Source: Helichrysum umbraculigerum
Taxonomy: Eukaryota > Streptophyta > Magnoliopsida > Asterales > Asteraceae
Length of the DNA: 64,000 nucleotides
Direction of reading: 5' to 3'
NCBI GenBank assembly: GCA_949592205.1
Contig: CATIUR010000003.1
Location: 165,033,759 to 165,097,758 of the forward strand
The stretch's first letter is position 1, and each line of letters begins with the position of its first letter. Of the stretch, positions 11,938 to 22,757 are shown in pieces. The notes under the pieces were generated by a model. That model made no database searches, had not been told where the DNA came from, and was given only the letters and a program-made list of their open reading frames with translations. Position numbers and translations under genes: made by a program.

Positions 11938-14584
11938 TGTGACACCCGTCAAATTAGAACTAGATATTAGTTCCTAATCATTATGTAATACATGTAGTTA
12001 GTGCTATGTATTAGGCTAATTGTATGTATCAAAAATATATATTGATGAATATATATATCAGTACTCGATTAGATTTAATCGTTCATTTTCAAATCGGCCA
12101 AAATTCCGATTCAATTATACGGCGTTGGTGAAAATCAAATATTATTTAATATGGAATTATTATTTAATATAACTCGCATTCATTATATATTATTTTGATA
12201 ATATACAAAGTATTCGTATCGTACAAATCAAATCATTCGCGACAAAACTCATAAATGATGATTATTATTTACATTAATTTAAAATAAAACATATTTCGTT
12301 TTATTTCATTTTACTCAATCGCGACGAATCCCTTTGAACCATATCCGTCTCTCGAGCCTAAATCAAAGTTATATTTTTATAACTCAAAGTATAGTATTTT
12401 TATAAAATACTTTAAATGAAAATACGTACGATATCATTTTTAGGAAATTATCATTTAAAAACATTATACTACTTTTACGATCGGGTAAACAAACACGGGT
12501 ATTTTGTACATCAAATTGTGCCAACCAACTCCAATAATTGGAGTTGGCAGCTGATATCAAACGCACCCTTCTTCATTCTCATTTCATTCTCCTTTCTCAA
12601 TTCTCTCTACTCTCTCTCGGCTCTCTCTCTAAAACCGCAAACAACAACATCAAAGTAGCAGTAGCAGCAAGAGCTGGTGATCATCATCATCTTCATCACC
12701 ATCATCTTCTTCACCTTCTTCGTCTCCATCATCACCATCATCCGTTCATCATTTTGATTGTAAGAAATCGTCCCCTTTTTCTTTGAGTTTTTGTGTTTAA
12801 ATTACATATATTAACATGCTAGGATGTTATATAAACTTATTATGTCCGAAAACTAGGATTAGAACATGTTTTTGCGGATTGAATCACGAACAGACCTGAA
12901 AACCACCCTCAGCCGAACGGCTAAGCTATGACAGCCGAACGGCTAAGCCATCCCAGCCGAACGGCTAAGCCATCCCAGCCGAACGGCCAAGAAAATCCCA
13001 GCCGAACGGCTAAAAACACCCTCAGCCGAACGGCTAAGAAATGACAGCCGAACGGCTAGGCATTTCCAGCCGAACGGCTAGCTAACCACAGCCGATCGGC
13101 TATGCATCTTTTTAGGCCTCTGAGTCGCGATCGTTTGGGCAGGTGGATTGTCTAAATCCGAGTTCGTATGAGGGAGATATGGCCAAAACGGTGCGACATA
13201 GCCAAATCACCAAAAATGCTACATCTTTTCATGATTATTATATAAACGTCATTGTGTCGCGATTTATACTAAGAAGTTAATCAAGAAACGTTTGATAAAC
13301 AAATAGCTATAAATAAATCTTCACAAAGTATTTTACTTATTCAAACTCAAATCATTTATTCTCAAAAACGATACGACATTATTTCAAACTTAATAATAAT
13401 AATTGATATTATTATTTCAAAAGTCACCAACGGCCGCTCAAATTTCAAAACATAATCATTAACCAATGTATTTGGTCAAAACTAGTTAAGGGAATAACTA
13501 GCATAGATGGTCCGTAGCGTCATCGAATCAATTAAACCTTGCGATTTTGATACGCCCGGCAGGTTTCAAATAATCAAATCAATTAAACCTTGCGCGTTTG
13601 ATACGCCCGGCAAGTTTTAAGAATCTAATCATTTATCAAAACCTTGCGCGTCTCAGACGCCCTGCAGGTTCAGTCGTTGTAACGACATCAAATCATTGTG
13701 AATCATCATAAATTGTTGGCTAACAATTCATTAGGCTCAGGTGAGTCTCATAGCCCTTATTTTAAATGATTTTACCTAGGGGTGAGATACATGCTCGTTT
13801 TGTTTTACATGTGAACGCAAGTATCAAATTATCACGTATGCTGCATGAGTTGTTTTCATCTAATCAATCAAAGTCCTCTGAAGCATAGTTTTGTTAATAT
13901 GATTTAGCGTGAATGTTAGTGTATGGTACCATATGGGATTGACAATCCCCGTCCGAGTTAGCAAGCACTAACCTGTCAAACGGACGCATTATCATTTGTT
14001 CAAACGTATGTTGATTAGGCATACGCATAGAGGCACCCTCGCTCAGGCACTTAATTGTGATCCTGACATCTTAGTTAAGCTCAGACTATGTGCTCATGCC
14101 AGTTTCATAAATCTTTACTTATTTGTTTAATTACAAATATTCATGTGATATCCATAAATCAATTATTTACATGCTTTGTAAATCGAATCATTAAATCTTG
14201 CGGTTCACGAATCATATAGTGTTATATCAAACCTGTGAGCTCACCAGCTTTATAGCTGACCATTTAGCATGTCATCTCAGGTACTCAGCAGTAGGTTGGA
14301 CTGCCCATCAGGATACTGTAGCTCGAGTCGCATGCAATTATATAATCATCAAGAGATTTCCCTGCATTTCTATATTTTGTTAAATTAGATATGTATTAGA
14401 ATCTCTCAAGTAGATTATGCGAACTCACCTTGATTGAAAACGATTATGTAATTTCTATTACATCAATGTATTCTATCAAACGACGCATGTAGTGGTCGTT
14501 CATTATGTATCTTATGTGCTTTGTGTATTGATTAGTAGCACTCCAATGTATGCTTCCGCGATCAGTAAATTTGGGGGTGTTACA
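11938..14584 (+). repeat. Element B LTR
   Basis: 2647 bp from TGTGACACCC to GGGTGTTACA. It is clearly related to the A, C and D LTRs at both ends and in the downstream half (for example CACCAACGG and the donor/acceptor pair 13741/14280). It is diverged in the middle and carries a different palindrome array at 12911-13101. A pyrimidine-rich stretch at 12570-12630 marks the probable start or leader zone. The right edge abuts the CTTCC duplication. Small ORFs here are not supported as genes. Confidence 0.9.
12911..13101 (+). repeat. Nine-unit AGCCG-AA-CGGCT palindrome array in LTR B
   Basis: Units start at 12911, 12933, 12955, 12977, 13000, 13024, 13046, 13068 and 13090, a period of 22-24 bp. 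Each has stem AGCCG/CGGCT and loop AA. Unit 4 ends CGGCC, and the last unit, AGCCGATCGGCT, is a perfect 12-bp palindrome. Spacers of 10-12 bp vary. It occupies the place where A, C and D LTRs carry the GTCACT/GACACT hairpins. Confidence 0.95.
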
Positions 14585-15072
14585 CTTCCACTCAAAAGCC
14601 CCTCCATTCCCTTCTTTTTCCTCATTTCCCTAACTCTCACTCTCTCTCTTCTCTCTTTTCTCTCTAAACACTTCCACCACCACCACCCTTTCACCACCTA
14701 AAAACACCACGAAACGACCTCAAATCACCGGAGCCATTTAGAGAAAAATGACCACCTCGCAACGATCTACATTTCCACCTTTTCGGATTTTTTCGGCGTT
14801 AACTCGTAAGATTCCCGACAAATCTCGAAACTCTTTGATTTTGTGTATTTTCACTAAGTTGTTGTTTATATAAACTTAAAATGTCCAAATATGGGTTGGG
14901 TAAAAGATTTGGACCGAACGATGGCCGGAAAACTCGTTTTCGTCTCAAATTCCGGCCAACAGACGTAATTGTCGCACGGACCAGTGCATCATAGCGTCAC
15001 TTAATGCGTCACTTAAGTGACGCACTGAGTGTCGTTAAAAACCCTAATTTAGCGTCACTTGCCTAAGTGCCG
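14585..15072 (+). repeat. 5' LTR of element C, second part, ending at a deletion junction
   Basis: Resumes the LTR of 549-1225 after the CTTCC duplication and aligns with 20834-21320 of the 3' LTR with about six or seven differences. It includes the beginning of the hairpin array (14993 onward). At about 15072, after TAAGTGCCG, it switches abruptly to upstream-ORF sequence. The remaining LTR (over 1.4 kb), primer-binding site and leader are gone. Confidence 0.85.
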
Positions 15073-15444
15073 GTATTAACCGCTCGAGTGCATCGACACG
15101 AGAGACAATTGCACGACATGAATCTGGAACTGCAGGAAACTCGAGAACACTAGAGACTCACCGCAATGGAACGTATCAATGGAGTTGCTGAAGACCATGA
15201 AAACACCGTCAACAACATGGACGTCCTTTACAACAAGGTGATAGAGATAGCTGTGGAAGCCGCCCTTTTGCGACACAGACTGGATGAATGCGAGCAACGC
15301 TCGCGGGAAGCTGAAGAATACGCCCGTGGATTGGTGCAACGACTGGTCTTGGCAGAAGACAACGCCCGACAAGCCAGCAGACTTGCGAACACCGTGGATC
15401 GCCTCGTTACAATGATGGAACAAATTAACCTACGCCAAGACTAG
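15073..15444 (+). pseudogene. Upstream coiled-coil ORF of element C, 5' truncated
   Basis: Homologue of the 4067 ORF. The first third was removed by the deletion that fused it to the LTR. An in-frame TAG at 15151-15153 stands where element A has TGG. From ATG 15166 an open stretch of 92 codons remains, with heptad-like spacing (MERINGVAEDHENTV, AALLRHRLDECEQRS) and the shared terminus E-Q-I-N-L-R-Q-D. This stretch is intact across the frameshift site of element A, which confirms that the ancestral ORF was longer. Function unknown. Confidence 0.7.
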
Positions 15445-15700
15445 TGTAATCTTTGTCTTGTAACTTTTCAACTATCTGTGTGAGAATATTGTAATTCGAC
15501 CGGTTGTAACAATTCCCGGCATCTTTTGTAATCCTCATGTTTTGTATCTTTTGGAACTCGTACCTTGTATCCAACTTGATTATCTAAATGAATTATGATT
15601 ATCATTCTGTACTATCATTGTATATTTCACCACATATACATCTGTGAAATATCATGATGTCATACAAATATCTCACTTGTCTTCTTTCTTGTTCAACAAC

Positions 15701-18700
15701 ATGCCACCAAGACGATATACGTTCAACGATACCGAAATTGCCCAACTCATCGCCCAGAGCGTAGCCTAAACCCTGGCTACCCGAAATCCAAATTCTGGCA
15801 GTGAAGATACGGCTGTCAACGGGCCACCACCCAGACCCTGCTCCTACAAAGACTTTCAGAACTGCAAACCGCTGGACTTCAAAGGCACCGAGGGTGCCAT
15901 CGGATTATTGCGCTGGTTGGAGAAAGTAGAGTCAGTCTTCTGCATCTGCAATTTCCCGGAGGACTGCAAGGTCAAATATTCCACCTGCACCTTTCTGGAG
16001 GGTGTGCTGACCTGGTGGAATACCTATGCTCAGACTGTGGGCATTGATGCTGCTTATCTGACTTCGTGGGAAGACTTGAAGCGAATGCTGAAGGAAGAGT
16101 ACTGTCCTAGGGATGAAATCCAACAATTGGAGCACGAGTTCTGGCACCTCACCACCCAAGGCAATGATATTGCCGGATACACTACCAGGTTCAACCAACT
16201 GGCACTGCTGTGCCCATCCCTTGTAAATCCGGAATACAAACGGATTGAGCGTTACATCTGGGGACTTCCCCCACGCATTTAGGGCCTAGTCACTGCCTCC
16301 AACCCCACAACCATTCAGGGTGCCATTCGTATGGCACATAATCTTATGGCTCAAGTGAATCGCCGAGGAACACCTGACGCCAATAACTCAAACCAAACTG
16401 GGGACAACAGACGCAAGTGGTCAGGAAACAACAACACCTCTCAATCATCCAAGAAACCTGACACCATCAAGGCCTACTCTTCGGGGTCTGAACCGAAAAA
16501 GGGCTACTCTGGGAACAAGCCCTTCTGCTCTAAGTGCCGCAGCCACCATGATGGCACTTGCGGTACTCAATGCTCAAATAGTCAGAGACTTGGGCACATG
16601 GCCAAAGACTGCAAGTCCACCACTACCAACTCCAACACCAGCCAACCTCGAGCCTGTTTCGAGTGCGGAAATCCAGGACACTTCAGGAATGAATGTCCGC
16701 AACTGAAGAACAAAAGCGTCAACACTACGAAAGCTAGAGCTTTTGTCCTGAACTCAAAGGATGCCCGCCAAGACCCGAATGTGGTCTCGGGTATGTTCCT
16801 CCTCAACAACTTAACTGTTTCTGTTCTATTTGATACTGGTGCTGATAGAAGTTTTATATCCGATAAATTCTGCCCATTACTTGACATCACACCCGTCGCG
16901 TTAGACGCTAAATACGTAGTAGAGTTAGCTGACGGCAAGCTCATTGAAACTGATAGTGTGATGCCCAATTGCACTTTAGACCTAGCCGATGAATTATTTT
17001 CCATCGATCTCATGCCTGTCGAAATTGGAAGTTTTGACATCATCATCGGTATGGATTGGCTATCCAAACATCGTGCTGAGATCATCTGTTTCGATAAGAT
17101 TGTCCGCATACCCCTCGCCTCCGGTAGTACTCTAGTCATACAAGGGGAGACCGGTGGGAAGAGATTAAATATCATTTCCTGCATGAAAACCCGTAAATAC
17201 TTGAGAAAGGGTTATCAAGCCATCCTAGCGCACGTCACCGAAAAGAAGTCAGAAGAGAAACGACTAGAGGATGTGCCAATTGTCCGAGACTACCCCGAAG
17301 TCTTTCCTGAAGATTTGCCTGGCCTCCCACCACCTAAGCAGGTCGAGTTTTCAATTGATCTTGTGCCCGGATCAGCACCCGTGGCACGAGCTCCGTATCG
17401 TTTAGCCCCATCCGAACTTCAGGAGCTATCCACTCAGTTACAAGAACTCCTGGACAAATGATTCATTAGACCGAGTTCATCACCCTGGGGAGCTCCAGTC
17501 CTGTTTGTTAAAAAGAAAGACGGTTCTTTCCGCATGTGCTTTGATTACAGGGAACTGAACAAGTTAACTGTCAAGAACCGTTATCCACTCCCACGCATCG
17601 ATGATCTATTTGACCAACTTCAAGGGTCAAGTTTCTATTCCAAGATCGATCTACGATCTGGATACCATCAACTACGAGTTCGCGATGTCGACATTCCAAA
17701 AACTGCTTTCCGAACTCGTTACGGACATTATGAGTTTCAAGTCATGCCCTTCGGTTTGACAAACGCACCGGCTGTATTCATGGATCTTATGAACCGAGTG
17801 TGTAAGCCATATCTTGACATGTTTGTCATTGTTTTCATTGATGACATTCTAATCTACTCGCGCGACGAAAAGGAACACGCGCAGCATCTCAAAACTATTC
17901 TAGAACTTCTCAAACACGAAGAGCTGTATGCCAAATTCTCTAAGTGTGAGTTCTGGATGCAAACCATACATTTCCTCGGACACGTGATCGATAGTCAAGG
18001 AATTCACGTTGACCCATCAAAAATCGAGGCTATCAAAGGTTGGCAAGCACCGACAACGCCGACCGAGGTACGCCAATTCTTAGGTCTCGCTGGCTATTAC
18101 CGACGTTTCATTGAAAACTTTTCAAAGATAGCTTAGCCCCTCACCACTCTTACTCAAAAAGAGAAGAAATTCGATTAGACTGACAGACAAGAGTCAGCAT
18201 TCCAACTCCTAAAGCAAAAACTTTGTAGTGCACCCATCCTATCATTACCCGAAGGCATCGATGACTTTATGGTATACTGCGATGCTTCTCATCAAGGTCT
18301 CGGTTGTGTACTGATGCAACGAGACAAAGTCATTGCCTACGCCTCACGGTAACTCAAAATCCACGAAAAGAACTACACCACGCACGATCTTGAACTGGGA
18401 GCCATGGTGTTTGCACTCAAAATCTGGAGACACTATATGTACGGCACTAAATGTACGATCTTCACCGATCACAAAAGCCTCCAGCACATATTCGACCAAA
18501 ATGATCTCAACATGAGGCAACGTCGCTGGGTCAAATTGCTCACCGATTACGATTGCGAGATCAAATATCACCCTGGCAAGGCAAATGTCGTTGCTGACGC
18601 CCTCAGCCGAAAGGAACTCCCAAAACCCCTTCGAGTCCGAGCCCTCGGTATATTACAATCCACAACGATTTTATCACTCAAATCCTTGCTGCTCAACTCG

Positions 18701-20123
18701 AAGCTTTGAAACTTGAAAATATCAAAAATGAAGCCTTGCGAAACATGGAGAGACAATTCGAAACCAAACCCAACGGGGTTAAATGTTTCGCAAACCGAAT
18801 CTGGTTACCGTGTTTCGGGAATCTCCGAGACTTAGTAATGGACGAAGCCCACAAATCCAAATACTCTATACATCCTGGATCAGACAAGATGTATCATGGC
18901 GTCAAGGAATTGTACTGGTGGCCAAGCATGAAAGCTGAATTCGCCACCTACGTCAGTAAGTGTCTCACATGCTCAAAAGTCAAAATCGAGCATCAGAAAC
19001 CTTCCGGCTTGCTTCAGCAACCGGACATACCTCAATGGAAATGAGAACAAATTTCCATGGACTTTATCACCAAACTCCCGAAAACCCCAAACGGCTGCGA
19101 TACCATTTGGGTAATCGTCGATCGTCTCACCAAATCTGCACATTTCCTCGCCATTAAGGAAACCGACAGAATGGAACACCTCACCCGAATCTACCTTAAG
19201 GAAATCGTGTCCCGACACGGCGTTCCTATCTCGATTATTTCTGACAGGGATAATCGATTCACTTTAAACTTTGGCAATCATTACAGAAATCATTGGGTAC
19301 TCATCTCGATATGAGTACCTCTTATCATCCACAAACCGATGGCCAAAGTGAACGAACAATTCAAACACTGGAAGACATGCTACGAGCCTGCGTAATTGAT
19401 TTCGGTACCAATTGGGAACATCACTTGCCGTTGTGTGAATTCTCATACAACAACAGCTACCATGCCAGTATTGGAGCTGCACCATTCGAGGCACTTTACG
19501 GTCGTAAGTGCCGATCACCCATATGTTGGACCGAAGTGGGAGACATCCAACTCACTGGCCCCGAAATTATTCACGAAACGATAGAGAAAATCGTTGGAAT
19601 CCAACAACGACTGAAAGCCGCACGTGATCGTCAGAAAAGCTATGCTGACGTGAGACGCAAACAGCTCGAGTTCCAGGTTGGAGACCGAGTACTACTCAAA
19701 GTATCACCTTGGAAAGGCATCATCCATTTCAGTAAACGCGGAAAACTGAACCCCAGGTATATTAGGCCTATTGAAATCCTAGAAAGGTTTGGTCCGGTGG
19801 CTTATCGATTACAACTCCCAGACGAACTCAGTAGCGTACACCCTACATTTCACATTTCTAACTTAAAGAAATGTCTATCCGACGAAACACTCATCATTCC
19901 TCTCGAGGAAATTCAAATCGATGACAAACTTCATTTTGTCGAAACCCAAGTGGAGATCATGGACCGCGAAATCAAACAGCTTAAACGAAGTCGTATTGCT
20001 ATCGTCAAGATCTGGTGGAATTCGCGACGTGGTCCGGAATTCACCTGGGAACGAGAGGATCAGATGCGACTCAAATATCCACAACTTTTCTCCGACTCCA
20101 CTCACACGACTACACAGACTTAA
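15701..20123 (+). pseudogene. Element C gag-pol polyprotein, multiply disrupted
   Basis: Same domain order as the intact D polyprotein, starting MPPRRYTFNDTE and ending KYPQLFSDSTHTTTQT. It is interrupted by nonsense codons at 15767, 16280, 17459, 18134, 18176, 18350 and 19042 and by frameshifts near 18650 and 19270. By comparison with A and D, five of the seven stops look like C-to-T or G-to-A changes (CAG or CAA to TAG or TAA, TGG to TAG or TGA), as expected from deamination of methylated cytosine. Protease (LFDTGADRSFIS), RT (FIDDILIYS) and integrase motifs are still legible. The first zinc knuckle has Ser for its second Cys (CSNSQRLGH). It cannot encode functional protein. Confidence 0.95.
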
Positions 20124-20124
20124 A

Positions 20125-20157
20125 TTTCGGGACGAAATTCTCTTAACAAGGGGAGAA
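20125..20157 (+). promoter_or_regulatory. 3' hairpin and polypurine tract, element C
   Basis: AATTTCGGGACGAAATT hairpin just after the stop codon, then AACAAGGGGAGAA abutting the 3' LTR. Confidence 0.85.
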
Positions 20158-22757
20158 TGTAACACCCGCCAAATTAGGACTCATCATTAAGTCCTAATCA
20201 CTTTGCAATACATGTAATTAGTGATGTATTAGGCTAATTGTATGTATCGTTACGTGTATTAATATAAATATACGCAATTACGTGGTCGAATTAAACCGTG
20301 CCTTTCGTTATATCGGCCGAATCCTGATATTTGTATACGGGCGTGGGTGAACCTCATTTTATTGAATAATATAATATTGTTCGATAAGCCTAATTACTTC
20401 TCAATTAATAATCCAATAATATCCTAGAAGTACCTCGTATCGTATTAAATAGCCTTACGCGACCGAAACGCGCAAAACGCGCCCGACAACTGAATAAAGA
20501 TCAAGACATTTTATAAGTTTAAAACATATCATTTTATGTGAAAACATTATTTAATTAATAGTGTGTAAGTTGATAACTAAAACGTTTAACAAAAACGCCA
20601 CATGTAATTAATAAGCGAAACCTGAACCGGTGAACGACACCAACATCTTTTCAACCTTATTTTAATAAATGTTTTCAAGTATTGATAAATAAGCTTTTCA
20701 AATTAAAAATATTGAAAAGATAGTTTATTTAAAAACGTATGTAAAATAATTAACATCACAAATAATAAATTAAATGACGGGAGACGAACACCGCACGGAG
20801 CACAAATGCAGGGGCGAAAAAGGAGGAGGCTTCCACTCAAAAGCCCCTCCCTTCCCTTCTTTTTCCTCATTTCCCTAACTCTCACTCTCTCTCTCTTCTC
20901 TCTTTTCTCTCTAAACACTTCCACCACCACCACCCTTTCACCACCTAAAAACACCATGAAATGACCTCAAATCACCGGAGCCATTTAGAGAAAAACGACC
21001 ACCTCGCAACGATCTACATTTCCACCTTTTCGGATTTTTTCGGCGTTAACTCGTAAGATTCCCGACAAATCTCGAAACTCTTTGATTTTGTGTATTTTCA
21101 CTAAGTTGTTGTTTATATAAACTTAAAATGTCCAAATATGGGTTGGGTAAAAGATTTGGACCGAACGCTGGCCGGAAAACTCGTTTTCGTCTCAAATTCC
21201 GGCCAACAGACGTAATTGTCGCACGGACCCGTGCATCATAGCGTCACTTAATGCGTCACTTAAGTGACGCACTGAGTGTCGTTAAAAACCCTAATTTAGC
21301 GTCACTTGCCTAAGTGCCGCATAAAACCCCTTTTTCCCGACACTGCCTAAGTGTCGCAATTCAATACCCGTCACTCCAGACTGACACTTCTAGCATCACT
21401 TGCCTAAGTGACGCCTATAATCGAAATCTGATTTTATACGACACTAGCTCTAGTGACTCATGACCCTTATACCGACACTTACAACCGACACTTCCTCAAG
21501 TGTCACCCTTTATGCGTCACTTGCACAAATGACGCCATTAGATCAAAATTTGTCATTTTATGCGACACTTCCAGAGTGTCGCCTAAACCCTAAGTGTCGC
21601 TATAAGTGACGCTAAAAATAGAAAGATGACAAACTATTTTTATACTAAGTGTCGAACTTGTACAACCTCAAATACTTATACGATACGACTTTTAAAACAC
21701 TTTGGGATATACTTCTAAGTATAACATTTCAAAAACATAATGATAATGTTGAGATTATTATTACAAACAATCACCAACGGGCCGTATACGTTTTCAAACA
21801 CTCAAATTTATCAATCAAATCAAATCAATTGGACATTACTAGTTGGATGAACAACTAGCCTAGGTTATCTTTTAAGATACCTACTTATTTTATTTAACCT
21901 TGCGCGTTATAAACGCCCGGCAGGTTACAGTCTTCGGACACCCCATCTTACTTCACCACATTTACTTCATCGCAATTCTTCAGACTCAGGTGAGTCTCAT
22001 AGCCCCTCTTTTCACTGTTTTAAACCCAGGGGTAGGAATACATGCTTTACCTTGTTTTACATGTGAACACGAGTACAAAACTCGCTATATCCTGCATGAG
22101 CTGTTTTCTAATCATTTTTAAGTCCTCTACGTTCATAGTTCAGGTAATACTTTGTAGCGTGAATGTTAGTGTATGGTACCATATGGGATTGACAATCCTC
22201 GTCCGGGTCAGCAAGCACTGACTGGTCAAACGGACGCATTATCATTTGTTCATACGAGTGTGGATTAGACACTCGCCCGGAGGCACCCACGATCAGGCAC
22301 TTTATTGTGATCCTGACACCCACGTTAAGCGCAGACTATGACCTCATGGCAGACATATACATTATTTGATTCATTTCAAACACTTATCACTAAATCTTGT
22401 GGTTCACAACTTACTTACATATTTATATGCAAACAGCTGACCTCTTTTAGCATGTGTTCTCAGGTACGCAACAACAGCAGACCTGTTCATTCAGGATTCC
22501 CATAGCTCAAGTCAGCATACACAGCAGGAGATTATTTTGCATTACTACATTTTGTAACCTAGTTATGTTACATAATCTCTAAACATTGTAATTATTGGGC
22601 TTTTGTAAAAGTTATACATTGTAAAACTTTATATTATCAATGTATCATTAAAACGACGCATATAGAGTCGTTCATTATATGCCTTGTGTGTTTTGATTAT
22701 TGATTAGTAGCACCCCAAAGCTTGCTTCCGCTAAACAGTAAATTCGGGGGTGTTACA
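20158..22757 (+). repeat. Element C 3' LTR
   Basis: 2600 bp, TGTAACACCC to GGGTGTTACA, followed by the GATTG duplication. Pyrimidine-rich zone at 20870-20915, hairpin array at 21240-21613, candidate intron at 21990-22463. Small ORFs within it are not supported. Confidence 0.95.
21240..21613 (+). repeat. Hairpin array in element C 3' LTR
   Basis: GTCACT/AGTGAC and GACACT/AGTGTC inverted repeats as in A and D but less regular. Examples are GCGTCACTTAAGTGACGC at 21253-21270 and CGACACTGCCTAAGTGTCG near 21338. Several units are eroded to single arms. Confidence 0.85.

Larger units (their letters stand above)
1226..14584 (+). mobile_element. Composite gypsy insertion: complete element A fused to 3' end of element B
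   Basis: Inserted in the 5' LTR of element C with TSD CTTCC at 1221-1225 and 14585-14589. The outer boundaries belong to different LTR families: A at the left (1226) and B at the right (14584). A single retrotransposition event makes two identical LTRs, so a mixed pair within one TSD implies later recombination. The inner junction is at 11865-11869: the A LTR is followed by GATT, as before its primer site, and then directly by the tail of a B-type internal region. Confidence 0.8.
549..22757 (+). mobile_element. Ty3/gypsy chromovirus element C, complete insertion with nested element inside its 5' LTR
   Basis: The element runs from TGTAACACCC at 549 to GGGTGTTACA at 22757. It is flanked by a 5-bp target-site duplication GATTG (544-548 and 22758-22762), and copia sequence continues on both sides. 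The 5' LTR is split at 1225/14585 by a composite A/B insertion and then deleted from about 15073 into the internal region, so the primer-binding site is missing. The coding region is dead and the 3' LTR is complete. Visible 5' LTR pieces differ from the 3' LTR by roughly 1.3% by eye. Confidence 0.9.

Noticed and set aside
12911..13101. CRISPR-like array (short palindromic repeats, regular spacing)
   Set aside because: It lies inside a plant retrotransposon LTR, spacers are only 10-12 bp and partly similar, and there are no cas genes.
1226..22757. Endogenous pararetrovirus
   Set aside because: Paired LTRs, a tRNA-Met primer site and 5-bp target duplications, integrase and a chromodomain-like tail identify LTR retrotransposons; no movement or coat protein and no envelope ORF is present.
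549..22757. Independent tandem elements rather than nesting
   Set aside because: Matching duplications GATTG at 544/22758 and CTTCC at 1221/14585, and continuation of host sequence across each, show nesting.
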